DNA of 5,792 nucleotides from Erythrobacter sp. (GTDB lineage Bacteria > Pseudomonadota > Alphaproteobacteria > Sphingomonadales > Sphingomonadaceae). The stretch is taken from assembly GCA_013214365.1 (NCBI GenBank), contig JABSPI010000082.1:1-5792 (forward strand), read 5' to 3'. A program made the position numbers and the translations under genes. The notes below the pieces were generated by a model. That model did no database searches. It was not told the DNA's origin and worked only from the letters and a program-made list of their open reading frames with translations. Every line of letters starts with the position of its first letter. Positions within the stretch are counted from its first letter, which is position 1. Positions 5,522 to 5,792 of this stretch are shown piece by piece.

Positions 5522-5792
5522 ACGGATCTGGGACATCTCACAACGCCTGAGCGCGCGCACGCCCTTGTGGCCGGGCGAGCCGGATCTGGTGCTCAAACGC
5601 AATGTCTCGATCGGGCCCGACTGCCCGGTCAATATCGGCGAAATTTCCTTCCCGCTGCATGCCGGCACCCATGCCGATGCGCCGCTGCATTACAGCAATG
5701 ACGGCGTGGCGAGCGCGGATAGCCCTCTGACCCCCTATATCGGTCCATGCGTGGTGATCGATGCGCGCGGCGCAGGTGACCGGGTTGAACAA
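5514..5792 (+). CDS. kynB: Kynurenine formamidase, N-terminal part, cut by the right edge
   Basis: The first 93 codons of a metal-dependent cyclase-family hydrolase that converts N-formyl-L-kynurenine to kynurenine and formate. It opens with MTERIWDISQRLSARTPLWPG, the usual KynB start with WDIS and TPxWPG. The metal-binding motif HAGTHADAPLHY (49-60) supplies His49, His53 and Asp55, with His59 following; PLTPYIGPCVVID also matches the family. The frame remains open to the window end, so roughly the last half of the usual 205-220 residues is missing. The ATG overlaps the last 8 bases of kynA. Position directly after kynA separates it from other cyclase-family hydrolases. kynU may follow, but this is not visible. 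Confidence 0.93.
   Translation, partial: MTERIWDISQRLSARTPLWPGEPDLVLKRNVSIGPDCPVNIGEISFPLHAGTHADAPLHYSNDGVASADSPLTPYIGPCVVIDARGAGDRVEQ

Overview
The window has moderate GC and is densely coded. It reads as the chromosome of an alphaproteobacterium, most likely a sphingomonad or a relative. That placement is an inference from codon use, from the general look of the proteins, and from a phenylalanine hydroxylase sitting beside a tryptophan dioxygenase; no marker gene in the window settles it. There are no rRNA or tRNA genes, no insertion sequences, no CRISPR arrays and no phage genes.

The layout is two back-to-back blocks that diverge from an AT-rich intergenic region at 3511-3707. The minus-strand block, in transcription order, holds an Lrp/AsnC-family regulator (3510-3040), a MocR-type GntR/aminotransferase regulator with an unusual C-terminal extension (2957-1080), a nitrilase-superfamily amidohydrolase (1013-108), and the first 14 or so codons of another gene that runs off the left edge (44-1). 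The plus-strand block is a tight aromatic amino acid catabolic operon: phenylalanine 4-hydroxylase (phhA, 3708-4550), tryptophan 2,3-dioxygenase (kynA, 4574-5521), and the start of kynurenine formamidase (kynB, from 5514), which is cut by the right edge.

Right-hand operon: PhhA turns phenylalanine into tyrosine. KynA opens the indole ring of tryptophan to give N-formylkynurenine, and KynB deformylates this to kynurenine. The divergent Lrp/AsnC gene is the obvious candidate regulator, because such proteins usually sense amino acids and often control the adjacent divergent gene. The shared intergenic region holds a short palindrome, a phased direct repeat and an inverted repeat that could be operators.

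Left-hand block: the MocR regulator and the nitrilase-family enzyme lie 66 bp apart on the same strand and probably form a regulator-enzyme pair acting on a nitrogen compound that cannot be named from sequence alone. The most unusual item in the window is the MocR protein. It is about 625 residues, against roughly 450-500 for the family, and the extra 125 or so residues form a compact, Trp-rich C-terminal domain. No wholly new system is evident; most of the window is recognisable metabolism and regulation.
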